NCBI RefSeq assembly: GCF_007489275.1
Contig: NZ_VLNR01000021.1
Coordinates: 21,321-85,320, forward strand
Origin: Aquimarina algiphila
GTDB lineage: Bacteria; Bacteroidota; Bacteroidia; Flavobacteriales; Flavobacteriaceae
Direction of reading: 5' to 3'
DNA: 64,000 bases
The translations under genes and the position numbers were made by a program. Shown here piece by piece: positions 45,286-54,072 of the stretch. Position 1 is the first letter of the stretch. Each line of letters starts with the position of its first letter. Under the pieces are notes generated by a model. The model worked only from the letters and a program-made list of their open reading frames with translations, searched no databases and was not told the DNA's origin.

Positions 45286-47175
45286 ATGTCTGACATTATT
45301 CAACTTTTACCAGATCACGTAGCTAATCAAATTGCTGCTGGAGAGGTGGTTCAGAGACCAGCTTCAGTAGTAAAAGAATTGTTAGAAAATGCTATTGATG
45401 CCAAAGCGACATATATAAAACTGATCATTAAAGAGGCAGGAAAAACTTTAATTCAGGTTATTGATGATGGTTCAGGGATGAGTGTTACCGATGCCAGATT
45501 AAGTTTTGAGCGACATGCTACTTCAAAAATAAAAACTGCAGAAGATCTTTTTCAATTAGATACAAAAGGGTTTAGAGGAGAAGCTCTTGCTTCTATAGCC
45601 GCTATTGCACATGTAGAGTTAAAGACGAAACAAGAAGAAGATGAAGTAGGTACAGAAATAAAAATTGAAGGTAGTGAAGTTACATCTCAAGAGGTTTGTG
45701 TAACTCCAAAGGGAACTTCAATAAGCGTTAAAAACTTATTTTATAATATTCCTGCACGTAGAAATTTCCTAAAATCAAATGCGGTAGAACTAAGACATAT
45801 CATTGATGAGTTTCATAGAGTGGCAATGGCGCATTCTACTATAAAATTTGATATGTATCATAATGGAGCAGAGGTTTTTAATTTACCAAGCTCTAATGAT
45901 CGCCAGCGTATTGTAAATATCTTTGGTGGAAAGACAAATGAAAAATTGGTTCCGGTTACTGAAGAAACAGATTTGGTTACTATAAATGGTTTTGTTGGAA
46001 AACCACAATATGCTAAAAGAACAAGAGGAGAACAGTTTTTCTTTGTGAATAATAGATTTATAAAAAGTCCATATTTAAATCATGCTGTTAATGCAGCATT
46101 TGAAGGGTTACTGAAAGATAAAGCACATCCAAGTTATTTTTTATACCTTACTGTTGATCCTATTTCGATAGATATCAATATTCATCCTACAAAAACTGAA
46201 ATCAAATTTGAAGATGAACATGCTTTATATGCTATGTTACGCTCTTCTATAAAACATAGTTTAGGGCAATTTAATGTAGCTCCGGTGTTAGATTTTGATA
46301 GAGATTCTTCGATGGATACTCCTTATGAGTATAAAAGTAAAGCGGCCCAAACACCAACGATAGAAGTAGATAGAAGTTTTAATCCATTTAAAGATGAGAA
46401 AATATCAGGAGGAAGTGCTTCTGGAGGTTCTTCATCTTTAGATAAAAGTTATACTCCTTTTAAGAAGGAACCGGCAGGAAGTTGGGAAAACCTTTATGTT
46501 GGGCTTGATTCAGAAGTAGCTCCTGTAAAAACGGTAGAGAATAACTTTTCTTCGGTAGAATTCGAAAGTACAGAGGTTACAGGTTCTTTATTTGAATCAG
46601 ATGAGAAGAAAATAGGACATCATACTACATATCAGCTTCGAAAAAAATATATAGTGACCACTATTAAAAGTGGAATGGTGATTGTTAATCAACACCGCGC
46701 TCATGAAAGAATAGTATACGAGGAATTATTGCGCAATATCACAATGGCTAGCGCAGTAAGTCAACAATTATTATTTCCGCTTACTCTTTCTTTTTCTAAA
46801 AAAGAGATAGCACTTCTTGAAACAGTAAAAGAACAGTTAGAAAATATGGGATTTGTTTTTGCAGAGCAATCACTAAGCGAAATTGAAATTACCGCAATAC
46901 CATCGGTAACTTCAGAAAAAGAAGTTTCCTTATTGTTAGAGCAATTGATTCATGACCTTGAAAACGAAGTGCCAGATAGTGGTTTTTCACAAACAGATCT
47001 GTTAGCTCGATCTATAGCAAAAAGTATAGCGGTACGAACAGGAGTAGAATTAGCACAAGAACAACAACAATATATGGTAAATAGTTTGTTTGCATGTACA
47101 GAACCTACGATTACACCAGATAATAAGCCGACTTTCATCACGTTAACTGTAGATGAAATCGATAAGAAATTTTAA
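45286..47175 (+). CDS. mutL: DNA mismatch repair protein MutL
   Basis: A 629-residue GHKL ATPase that links MutS to downstream repair. ATP motifs are ELLENAIDAKA, IDDGSGMSV and TKGFRGEALASI. A low-complexity Ser/Gly linker spans about 345-440. The C-terminal dimer domain has NQHRAHE (468-474) where DQHAxxE is expected for the metal endonuclease, and no CPHGRP motif (the end reads CTEPTITPDNKP). Nicking activity is therefore doubtful. It heads an operon with two rhomboid proteases and an EEP-family gene. Confidence 0.95.
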   Translation: MSDIIQLLPDHVANQIAAGEVVQRPASVVKELLENAIDAKATYIKLIIKEAGKTLIQVIDDGSGMSVTDARLSFERHATSKIKTAEDLFQLDTKGFRGEALASIAAIAHVELKTKQEEDEVGTEIKIEGSEVTSQEVCVTPKGTSISVKNLFYNIPARRNFLKSNAVELRHIIDEFHRVAMAHSTIKFDMYHNGAEVFNLPSSNDRQRIVNIFGGKTNEKLVPVTEETDLVTINGFVGKPQYAKRTRGEQFFFVNNRFIKSPYLNHAVNAAFEGLLKDKAHPSYFLYLTVDPISIDINIHPTKTEIKFEDEHALYAMLRSSIKHSLGQFNVAPVLDFDRDSSMDTPYEYKSKAAQTPTIEVDRSFNPFKDEKISGGSASGGSSSLDKSYTPFKKEPAGSWENLYVGLDSEVAPVKTVENNFSSVEFESTEVTGSLFESDEKKIGHHTTYQLRKKYIVTTIKSGMVIVNQHRAHERIVYEELLRNITMASAVSQQLLFPLTLSFSKKEIALLETVKEQLENMGFVFAEQSLSEIEITAIPSVTSEKEVSLLLEQLIHDLENEVPDSGFSQTDLLARSIAKSIAVRTGVELAQEQQQYMVNSLFACTEPTITPDNKPTFITLTVDEIDKKF

Positions 47176-47182
47176 ATAATAC

Positions 47183-47935
47183 ATGGGAAGAATTACAGAT
47201 ACAGTAAAAGGCTTATTGATTGTAAATGTCATTTTTTTTGTAGGGTCTCTGACTCTGGGAGATAAAGCATTCGAGTTATTTGCACTTTGGTTTCCAAAAA
47301 ATGATTATTTCCAGGTATGGCAAATTATTACTCATATGTTTATGCATGGAGGTGCGGGACATATCTTTTTTAATATGTTTGCTTTATACATGTTTGGAAG
47401 CCATTTAGAAAGTTCTATTGGACAAAAAAAGTTTCTTTTTATTTATTTCTTTTCAGGCCTTGGAGCAGCTGGTTTTCAAATTCTTTTTACTTATTTCGAA
47501 TTTAGTCCTGGATATCAAGCGTATTTGAGTGCAGGTTTTTCTCCTTCAGAAGTCAATGATTTTATACAGAGCACTATAGCTTCTGGTCAATATCGTGTTG
47601 ACCCTAACATACCTCAGGAAGTAACAGAAAAGATGATTGGAGCTTACGTTACTCCTATGGTAGGAGCTTCGGGAGCTATTTTTGGTGTATTGGCTGCATT
47701 TGCAGTGCTATACCCTAATTTACCTTTGTATATTATGTTTATTCCCGTTCCTATTAAAGCAAAGTATTTGATAGGTGGTTATTTCTTATTTGATTTATAT
47801 TCGGGTATAACAGGTCAAGCAATTTTGGGACCTTCTAACGTAGCGCATTGGGCGCATATTGGAGGAGCGGTGATTGGTTTTATCACCATGTGGTATTGGA
47901 AAAAGAATTCGTTTAACGATAGACGTTGGTATTAG
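47183..47935 (+). CDS. rhomboid intramembrane serine protease 1
   Basis: A 250-residue membrane protein with six or more helices. The catalytic dyad is Ser163 in GASGAIFGV and His225 in AHWAHIGGAV; the conserved HMFMHGGAGHIFFNMFALYMFG segment is in the second helix region. Rhomboids cut transmembrane substrates within the bilayer. A non-membrane insertion of about 40 residues lies between helices (FSPSEVNDFIQSTIASGQYR). It starts 7 bases after mutL and is followed by a second rhomboid 1 base later. Confidence 0.93.
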   Translation: MGRITDTVKGLLIVNVIFFVGSLTLGDKAFELFALWFPKNDYFQVWQIITHMFMHGGAGHIFFNMFALYMFGSHLESSIGQKKFLFIYFFSGLGAAGFQILFTYFEFSPGYQAYLSAGFSPSEVNDFIQSTIASGQYRVDPNIPQEVTEKMIGAYVTPMVGASGAIFGVLAAFAVLYPNLPLYIMFIPVPIKAKYLIGGYFLFDLYSGITGQAILGPSNVAHWAHIGGAVIGFITMWYWKKNSFNDRRWY

Positions 47936-47936
47936 T

Positions 47937-48815
47937 ATGGCTAGTAATAATCTAACATATCAATTTAAAACAGCTAATATTATTATTAAGCTGATTGTGA
48001 TTAATGTGGTATTGTTTTTATTTGCAACATTGGGTTCCTGGATGTTTAAAACAAGTTCTGGGGCTTTAATGGAGTGGTTTGTATTGCCTGTTGCTCCTGA
48101 GAGCTTATTAGTACAACCATGGAGTATACTTACATATAGTTTTTTGCATTTTGATTTCTGGCATATCTTCTGGAATATGTTAGTATTATATTGGTTTGGA
48201 CAATATGTACTTAACTTATTTACAGAAAAAAGGTTTCTTACCATTTACCTCTTAGGGGCTATTTGTGGAGGATTGTTATTTGTATTAGCATATAACGTCT
48301 TTCCTGTGTTAAATGGAACATTAGCCTATCTTATTGGGGCTTCAGCGGCAGTTCGTGCTATTATGATTTTTATTGCGGCATATACTCCAAATTCTGAAAT
48401 GCGAATATTCTTTTTTAACATTAAGTTATGGCAAATAGGAGTATTTGTGGTGTTATCTGACCTTATTCAAATACCAACCTCTGGTAATGCTGGTGGTTTA
48501 ATTGCACATTTAGGCGGAGCAGTTTTTGGTTATCTATATGCGGTTCAGCTTAAAAAAGGAAATGATATAGGAGCGTGGTTTGAAAGACTAATGGACGGAT
48601 TAACCAATATGTTTAAACCTAAAAAGAAAAGCCCTTTAAAAACGGTACATAAATCAAAGACTCGTAAAACAACCCCAAATAGAACTACAGTTTCTTCAAC
48701 CAAAAGCCCAAACCAGAAGCAAATAGATGCTATTCTGGACAAGATCAGTAAAAGTGGGTATGATAGCCTAACCAAAGAAGAAAAAGACTTTTTGTTTAAA
48801 GCAGGTAAGGAGTAA
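47937..48815 (+). CDS. rhomboid intramembrane serine protease 2
   Basis: From ATG 47937 the protein is 292 residues; the frame is open to 47874 inside the first rhomboid gene, but the ATG one base after its stop is the better start. Catalytic residues are Ser136 (GASAAVRAI) and His191 (IAHLGGAVFG), with HFDFWHIFWNMLVLYWFGQ upstream. The GASA sequence replaces the common GASG, yet Ser and His are intact. A basic, Pro/Ser/Thr-rich cytoplasmic tail (KPKKKSPLKTVHKSKTRKT...) follows. It is encoded in the mutL-rhomboid-rhomboid-EEP operon. Confidence 0.92.
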   Translation: MASNNLTYQFKTANIIIKLIVINVVLFLFATLGSWMFKTSSGALMEWFVLPVAPESLLVQPWSILTYSFLHFDFWHIFWNMLVLYWFGQYVLNLFTEKRFLTIYLLGAICGGLLFVLAYNVFPVLNGTLAYLIGASAAVRAIMIFIAAYTPNSEMRIFFFNIKLWQIGVFVVLSDLIQIPTSGNAGGLIAHLGGAVFGYLYAVQLKKGNDIGAWFERLMDGLTNMFKPKKKSPLKTVHKSKTRKTTPNRTTVSSTKSPNQKQIDAILDKISKSGYDSLTKEEKDFLFKAGKE

Positions 48816-48817
48816 TT

Positions 48818-49834
48818 ATGAGGAAAATAATTAACAAGATTGTCTTTGTGATGAATTCTATCGCAGCCTTTGCATTGTTGTTATCTTATCTATTGCCCTA
48901 TGTTTCCCCAAAAACATTTCCTCTATTGTCGGTATTAAGTTTAACAGTACCTGTTTTTATTGTGATTAATCTATTTTTTTTATTGTATTGGGTGATATTG
49001 CTTAATAAGAAAATGATACTTCCGCTTACGGTATTGCTTTTGGGGGTTTCTCACGTTTCTTCTTTGTATAAATTAAGAGGTAAATCTTCAGAGGATACGG
49101 CTGGTAGTATTTCGCTGTTAAGCTATAACGTACATAGTTTTAATCGATTTAAGTGGATTGATTCAGATTCAATCCCCCAGGATATTTCTTCGTTGATACG
49201 AGAACAGGATGTGGATATTTTCTGTGCTCAGGAGTTTTACAATAATCCTGATATTAACTTTAGTCAATATAAATATAAATACGAATATTTTAATCATAAT
49301 AGTAGGGAGCTAGCATTAGTTATTTTCTCTAAGTTTCCTTTTATCAGTAAAGGATCTTTAAATTTTGAGAAAACTGCTAATAATGTGATTTTTGCTGATG
49401 TTGTAATACGTAAAGACACTGTTAGGGTCTATAATATTCATTTACAGTCTCATAGGATAAGCTCCAAAACAGATGAATTGGCCAAGGCTGATTCTCAAAA
49501 ATTATTAAAACGTATTGGAGTTTCTTTTAAAAAACAACAGAGTCAGGCTGAGCAACTTATAACGCATATGAAGTCTTCACCTTATAAGAACATTATAATG
49601 GGAGATTTTAATAATACAGCGTATTCATATGTGTATAATAAAATTAAGTCTGAAAACCTTCAGGATAGTTTTAAAAAGGCAGGGAAGGGGTTTGGGAAAA
49701 CTTTTAAATTTGAATTATTTCCTGCAAGAATTGATTTTATATTGGTACCTGAAGAATTTGAAGTATTAAATTTTAAAAGTTATGATCTTGAGTTGTCTGA
49801 TCATTATCCTATATTCTCTAGAGTAAAGCTATAA
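48818..49834 (+). CDS. membrane-anchored endonuclease/exonuclease/phosphatase-family protein
   Basis: A 338-residue protein with three N-terminal membrane helices (IVFVMNSIAAFALLLSYLLPY, VLSLTVPVFIVINLFFLLYWVILL, ILPLTVLLLGVSHVSSLY) and an EEP domain: LLSYNVHSFNRFKW, DIFCAQEFYN, VYNIHLQSHRIS, NIIMGDFNNTAYS and ELSDHYPIFSRVKL. The metal and catalytic residues (Asn, Glu, Asp, His) are present. Such proteins are phosphodiesterases acting on DNA, RNA, lipids or sugar phosphates; the substrate is unknown. It starts 2 bases after the second rhomboid. Confidence 0.88.
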   Translation: MRKIINKIVFVMNSIAAFALLLSYLLPYVSPKTFPLLSVLSLTVPVFIVINLFFLLYWVILLNKKMILPLTVLLLGVSHVSSLYKLRGKSSEDTAGSISLLSYNVHSFNRFKWIDSDSIPQDISSLIREQDVDIFCAQEFYNNPDINFSQYKYKYEYFNHNSRELALVIFSKFPFISKGSLNFEKTANNVIFADVVIRKDTVRVYNIHLQSHRISSKTDELAKADSQKLLKRIGVSFKKQQSQAEQLITHMKSSPYKNIIMGDFNNTAYSYVYNKIKSENLQDSFKKAGKGFGKTFKFELFPARIDFILVPEEFEVLNFKSYDLELSDHYPIFSRVKL

Positions 49835-50053
49835 AATAGAGTATACTACAGTGGATTTTTGATATCAATATGCTTAAGAGTAATACTTTTCATTTTTAGA
49901 TATCTAGTCATATTCAACAAATATATATTACTGTTCTATAGAAACATTGCATAATACTATATTTACTTAATCAATAAAATTGAAAGATTCAAAAAAAACC
50001 TATTTGCTAATGAGTTTAGTAAATTAACTTGTTTTTTAAAAATACCTAATAAT

Positions 50054-50263
50054 ATGAGTATTATACTTTTTTTTATAATAGTAGCTGTAATAGGAATATT
50101 TCCTGTAAAATGGGTACTTAAAAAACTAGGAGTTCATAATAATACAACAAAATGGATTTTAGGAATTCCTTTAGCATTAATATTAAGTGTATTACTTTAT
50201 ATGCTGTTATTAATTATACTATATAGCTATGAAGAAGGAACTGGTAACATGGATTTGTTTTAA
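50054..50263 (+). CDS. small hypothetical membrane protein (69 aa)
   Basis: A 69-residue frame starting MSIILFFIIVAVIGIFPVKWVLKKLG and containing two hydrophobic helices (the second is WILGIPLALILSVLLYMLLLIILY). No family is recognised. It stands alone, 219 bases after the EEP gene; I see no clear terminator or promoter in that gap. Two regular helices and a sensible loop make translation plausible. Confidence 0.5.
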   Translation: MSIILFFIIVAVIGIFPVKWVLKKLGVHNNTTKWILGIPLALILSVLLYMLLLIILYSYEEGTGNMDLF

Positions 50264-50373
50264 AGGTAAAGTTGAGTCATTAGAGCTTAGCTTTAAAATT
50301 AATACAGAGTTTGAGTCTACCTCAAAATGATGAAGGTTTTAAATGGAAAAAAACAAACTCAATTGTTTATTAA

Positions 50374-51153
50374 CTAATCCTGCAGATCAGTGGCTTCTTT
50401 TGCCATTCTTTGTTCCCAACCTTTAGAAAAAATAGCATGTTTGTTGGCTGTCATTAGTTTCATTTTTTCTTTAACGGCTTTTTGTATCTCTAGGGGTAAC
50501 CCATAAAATTGTCCATTGATTTTGGTTAGTCTTCCACCATATTCACTGTTTTGATGTCTAATTGTTATCCTTCTTTTATTGTGATATATCATGATTTTCA
50601 TCCTACCGTCTGCATACATATCTTGACCAGTAGTTCCGTAAACTAGTATAAGATCAACTAACCCATCTTTGTCTAAGTCTGAAAATTCTGAGTACTTATT
50701 CCAAAACGAAATCGAGCTTTCCCAATCTTTATCTATTTCGTCACTGATACTGGATTTCTTTTTGAGTCGATTGTCTTTATTGGTCAGATAAAGAGATTGT
50801 AACTTGTCGTTTAGCGTGTCATTTTTTCCATCTGTTTCTAGAATATATTCTGATAAGGATAATACCAAATAATATTTACCTGATTCATCGGTATATGAAT
50901 ATGCCTGATGAATAGGGTGTTCAATATCAAATCGCATTTTTACTCTCTTGTTGAAAATTGATTTGATCTCTTTTTCAGAAAGTTTATTTCCCCATTTTGG
51001 ATCAATAGATATAGAATCAAGTTTTTTTAATTCTATTTTAGGGATAGTATCTTGTTCTATTGTTTTTTGATCAGAATTATTTTTGGATTCTTTTGATTTT
51101 TCCTGGCAAGAAAATAGGACTAAAAGTATAACGAAAAATAGAAATCTATTCAT
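50374..51153 (-). CDS. hypothetical lipoprotein (M949_RS01915-like)
   Basis: A 259-residue lipoprotein (signal FVILLVLFSCQEKS). After a Lys/Ser-rich linker come FSDLDKDGLVDLILVYGTTGQD, which resembles a calcium-loop repeat, and YHNKRRITIRHQNSEYGGRL; the last part is helical. I recall a Bacteroidota group of this pattern labelled M949_RS01915 family surface polysaccharide biosynthesis protein, but the function of that label is unproven. No operon partner is apparent. Confidence 0.55.
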   Translation of the reverse strand: MNRFLFFVILLVLFSCQEKSKESKNNSDQKTIEQDTIPKIELKKLDSISIDPKWGNKLSEKEIKSIFNKRVKMRFDIEHPIHQAYSYTDESGKYYLVLSLSEYILETDGKNDTLNDKLQSLYLTNKDNRLKKKSSISDEIDKDWESSISFWNKYSEFSDLDKDGLVDLILVYGTTGQDMYADGRMKIMIYHNKRRITIRHQNSEYGGRLTKINGQFYGLPLEIQKAVKEKMKLMTANKHAIFSKGWEQRMAKEATDLQD

Positions 51154-51242
51154 AGATAAGAGGTTAGATTAAACAAGAAACATTAACATAGTTTCATAAT
51201 AAATGTAATAAATATTTTATAAATGCATAGATATATCCATAT

Positions 51243-51551
51243 TTACATCATCCAACAATCCAATTGATCTGTTATTATATGCCATATCAATGCTAATCCA
51301 ATAATTCTTGTTCTTGTAAAAAACAGAGATATACAATATACTGCAATTGCATAATAGCTATGTAGAGGATGAAAACCGACGCTACATCGATTTGGATCAA
51401 AAATAGGATTGGCAAGAAGATGATCAAGATCAATTAGCATACTTCCTAAAAAAATAAGGTATACCTTTTTCCATTGTTTAGGAAAGAAGAGTAGTGCGAT
51501 AATTAGGGGAATTATAAAATGAAAGCTATAGTGAAGTATGGATTGAATCAT
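51243..51551 (-). CDS. DUF6122 membrane protein
   Basis: A 102-residue integral membrane protein with about four short helices and conserved polar residues inside them (HYSFHFIIPLI, DLDHLLANPIFDPNRCSVGFHPLHSY, WHIITDQLDCWMM). The His/Asp pattern is characteristic of DUF6122, possibly metal-dependent and remotely like the metal-dependent membrane hydrolase superfamily. Function unknown. It lies alone between the lipoprotein gene and the acylation cluster. Confidence 0.72.
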   Translation of the reverse strand: MIQSILHYSFHFIIPLIIALLFFPKQWKKVYLIFLGSMLIDLDHLLANPIFDPNRCSVGFHPLHSYYAIAVYCISLFFTRTRIIGLALIWHIITDQLDCWMM

Positions 51552-51656
51552 ATTTGTTCTAATGTTGAAACCTAAAGGGCATAATAAAAAAACAAAAAAG
51601 AAATTAGCTGTATGGCACAGAAGTTTTTTTCTTAATTTGTATAATAACCTTTCTTT

Positions 51657-52598
51657 TTAATTAGTGAAATAACTCTCTATTAGAGGATAAAGTAATTCAG
51701 TATATTTTTCTGCACCAATATTATTAAAATGATTACTGTCTGATAGGTATTTTGCCTTAGTAATTTCTGCTATAAATTTCTCAGAATATTTTATTTTTAA
51801 TGAATCAGATAACATGTTAAAGATTGGTACTGTAATACTTTTTTCCTTTTCTCTTTGATATGTGATAGGTAAAAAAAAGACAATTTTAGTGTTTTTTTTA
51901 ATACCTAATTCTAATAAGTGGTTAATATAATTTTCATGAGAATTCGACTTATTACTTTTTCTCTGAAAAGAATTAATTTCTCTATAAGTAATAAATTTAG
52001 AAGTGGAGTTGAAACTATTTCCTTTTAAAGAGACAAAGCCCATAGCTCTCTTGTTACTTTGTTGATCTTTTAATCCTAATATTTTTTTTAAATCGTCCTT
52101 TAACGAAATTTTTGAGAAGGTATAATTATTTAGTTGATTTAAATTAATTAGTATTTTTTGATGTATGCTTTCATGTTTGTTTAGAGAATTGATGCTTCTG
52201 AATACATCAAAATCAACCTCGTCAGAAAATTTAAGTAAACCCTCAGGTAATTCTGGAAGTATTGGGGATAATTCAATAAATAAAACTTTAGGTTTTTTAT
52301 TTATTATTAAGAATTCAGCAAGAGCACAGTTGCTTAGGAAAGTAGAGGCACTAATCCCCATATTGTATATATTCTCATTATCAAAATGAACTTTTAATAA
52401 TTCTGGATTAATACTTTTTTGCACTCTGCTTGAACCAATGAAATAATATGATCCCTCTTTGGAATTAGATATTTCATCCGCTATACTGACAAAATAATTA
52501 TCAGTATCCGGAGGAGATGTCTTTTTGATTAACAGTATTGTAAAAAATAAAATAGCTCCAAAAATGATTAGTTTTATAAAGGTTTTTTTTGTTTTCAT
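51657..52598 (-). CDS. membrane-anchored SGNH-fold protein of an acylation operon
   Basis: A 313-residue protein with an N-terminal membrane anchor (KLIIFGAILFFTILLI) and a periplasmic SGNH-hydrolase-like domain. Ser57 in IGSSRVQ and Asp287/His290 in LSDSNHFNNIGAEKY fit the Ser and the final D-x-x-H of that fold; IYNMGISAS fits the Gly block. In DltD, AlgX and AlgJ, proteins of this kind work next to an MBOAT to place acyl groups on polymers. Here it lies 12 bases after an MBOAT gene, last in the operon. Its acceptor is unknown. Confidence 0.75.
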   Translation of the reverse strand: MKTKKTFIKLIIFGAILFFTILLIKKTSPPDTDNYFVSIADEISNSKEGSYYFIGSSRVQKSINPELLKVHFDNENIYNMGISASTFLSNCALAEFLIINKKPKVLFIELSPILPELPEGLLKFSDEVDFDVFRSINSLNKHESIHQKILINLNQLNNYTFSKISLKDDLKKILGLKDQQSNKRAMGFVSLKGNSFNSTSKFITYREINSFQRKSNKSNSHENYINHLLELGIKKNTKIVFFLPITYQREKEKSITVPIFNMLSDSLKIKYSEKFIAEITKAKYLSDSNHFNNIGAEKYTELLYPLIESYFTN

Positions 52599-52610
52599 AA
52601 TACTTAATTA

Positions 52611-53996
52611 TCAAAATAACGTATAATAGTTATCAACTCCTGGACTTAAACCAAATATCAAAATTATCATTACCAATTTTATATAAATAAACCATCGATT
52701 TAGCATAGTTTTTTTATGTAAATAATTATCAAATCTCTCATTTTTTGCTTTACTATAATGATAATCCATTATTATAAATGAAAATAATATGATGGCAATA
52801 TTGGTCAAATATTTATGTGTTATTTCTATTGGGATGAAAGGAGGTGTTATGAAAATTTTTTCGATTAAGTAAATTAGATTCGGAGAAATAAAAATTAATG
52901 CTAAGATACAGGAAAACAAAAGATGATAAATAAGGCCTAATGAATTTCTTAATTTGGGATAAGGGAGTTTTGTAAGATCTATTTTCTTCTCAAATATAAT
53001 CCATAATCCATTCAGAATTCCCCAAATTAATAAAGTTGTCGTTAATTCATGCCATAAAGCGATTAATACAAAAGTAATTAGTAGAAGGAAATTTGTATAT
53101 TTTCTTTTTTTATCATGTTTGGCTATAACGAAGAAAAAGTAGTCTCTGAACCATTCATTTAGTGTAATGTGCCATCCTTTCCAAAATTCTTGTCTCGAAG
53201 AAGAAAAATATACTCTATTTCGAAAATTACTTTTAAGTTGTATACCAAAAATTTGAGAAATTCCCTGAAAAAAATCTATGAATGAGCTGAAATTTGTATA
53301 TAAATAGAAAAAGAAAAGTAATCCTAAAACAAAGTAATAATAACCGCTAATTTCAGAGTTTAATAATTTATTAAGTAAAAAGAATATTCTTTGCGCTATG
53401 ACTACATTTTTAAATAACCCCCATAATATCAAACGCATTCCTTTTGAAATAGAAAGATCAGAAATTGTAATATTTTTGAATTGAGGTATAAGGTATTTTG
53501 CTCTATGTAATGGGCCTGAAAATATAGCTGGAAAATAAATTAAATATAATAATACCAAAAAGAAATTTTTCTCTGGCTCCATATATTTCCTTTTAATGTC
53601 CATTAAATAACTTATTCCATTAAATGTAAAATATGAAAGACCAATTACTTTGAATGTAAAAGACCATTTTAGCCATTCTAAAGATTGTATATCTTTAGAA
53701 CTATAATTTTCAAAATGGAAACCAGTGTTTGTTATTTTGGAAATTATTAAAGGTATTAGAATGGCCAGTATTATTATTTTTATTTTAAAATGATTTTGAT
53801 ATATAATGAAGCTTAATCTATATATAATAAAAGAGAGTAGTATTAAAAATAATATTTTATATCCAACCAATAGAAAATAAAAAACTAAGCTTGTTATCAA
53901 TAGAGCTTTCCATTTGTGTTCTTTTGGAAAGAAAGCAACTAAAGCTATAGAACAAATAATATATATAATGATGAGTAATAAGTTAAATTCTACCAT
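52611..53996 (-). CDS. MBOAT O-acyltransferase (AlgI/DltB-like)
   Basis: A 461-residue polytopic protein with about ten to twelve helices. The family motifs are FPAIFSGPLHRA (about 155), EFWKGWHITLNEWFRDY (270-286) and ALWHE with the putative catalytic His316. AlgI and DltB move acyl groups from a cytoplasmic donor through a membrane tunnel to an outside acceptor. The gene follows the P450 gene by 76 bases and precedes the SGNH gene by 12. With an acyl carrier protein in the same operon, the donor may be carrier-bound, as in Dlt systems. Confidence 0.88.
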   Translation of the reverse strand: MVEFNLLLIIIYIICSIALVAFFPKEHKWKALLITSLVFYFLLVGYKILFLILLSFIIYRLSFIIYQNHFKIKIIILAILIPLIISKITNTGFHFENYSSKDIQSLEWLKWSFTFKVIGLSYFTFNGISYLMDIKRKYMEPEKNFFLVLLYLIYFPAIFSGPLHRAKYLIPQFKNITISDLSISKGMRLILWGLFKNVVIAQRIFFLLNKLLNSEISGYYYFVLGLLFFFYLYTNFSSFIDFFQGISQIFGIQLKSNFRNRVYFSSSRQEFWKGWHITLNEWFRDYFFFVIAKHDKKRKYTNFLLLITFVLIALWHELTTTLLIWGILNGLWIIFEKKIDLTKLPYPKLRNSLGLIYHLLFSCILALIFISPNLIYLIEKIFITPPFIPIEITHKYLTNIAIILFSFIIMDYHYSKAKNERFDNYLHKKTMLNRWFIYIKLVMIILIFGLSPGVDNYYTLF

Positions 53997-54072
53997 TCAA
54001 CAGAATTTTGAATTTTTTGTCATTAAATCTAGCATAGGTGTTAATATTTATTTTTCAATATTTTAACTTCTG

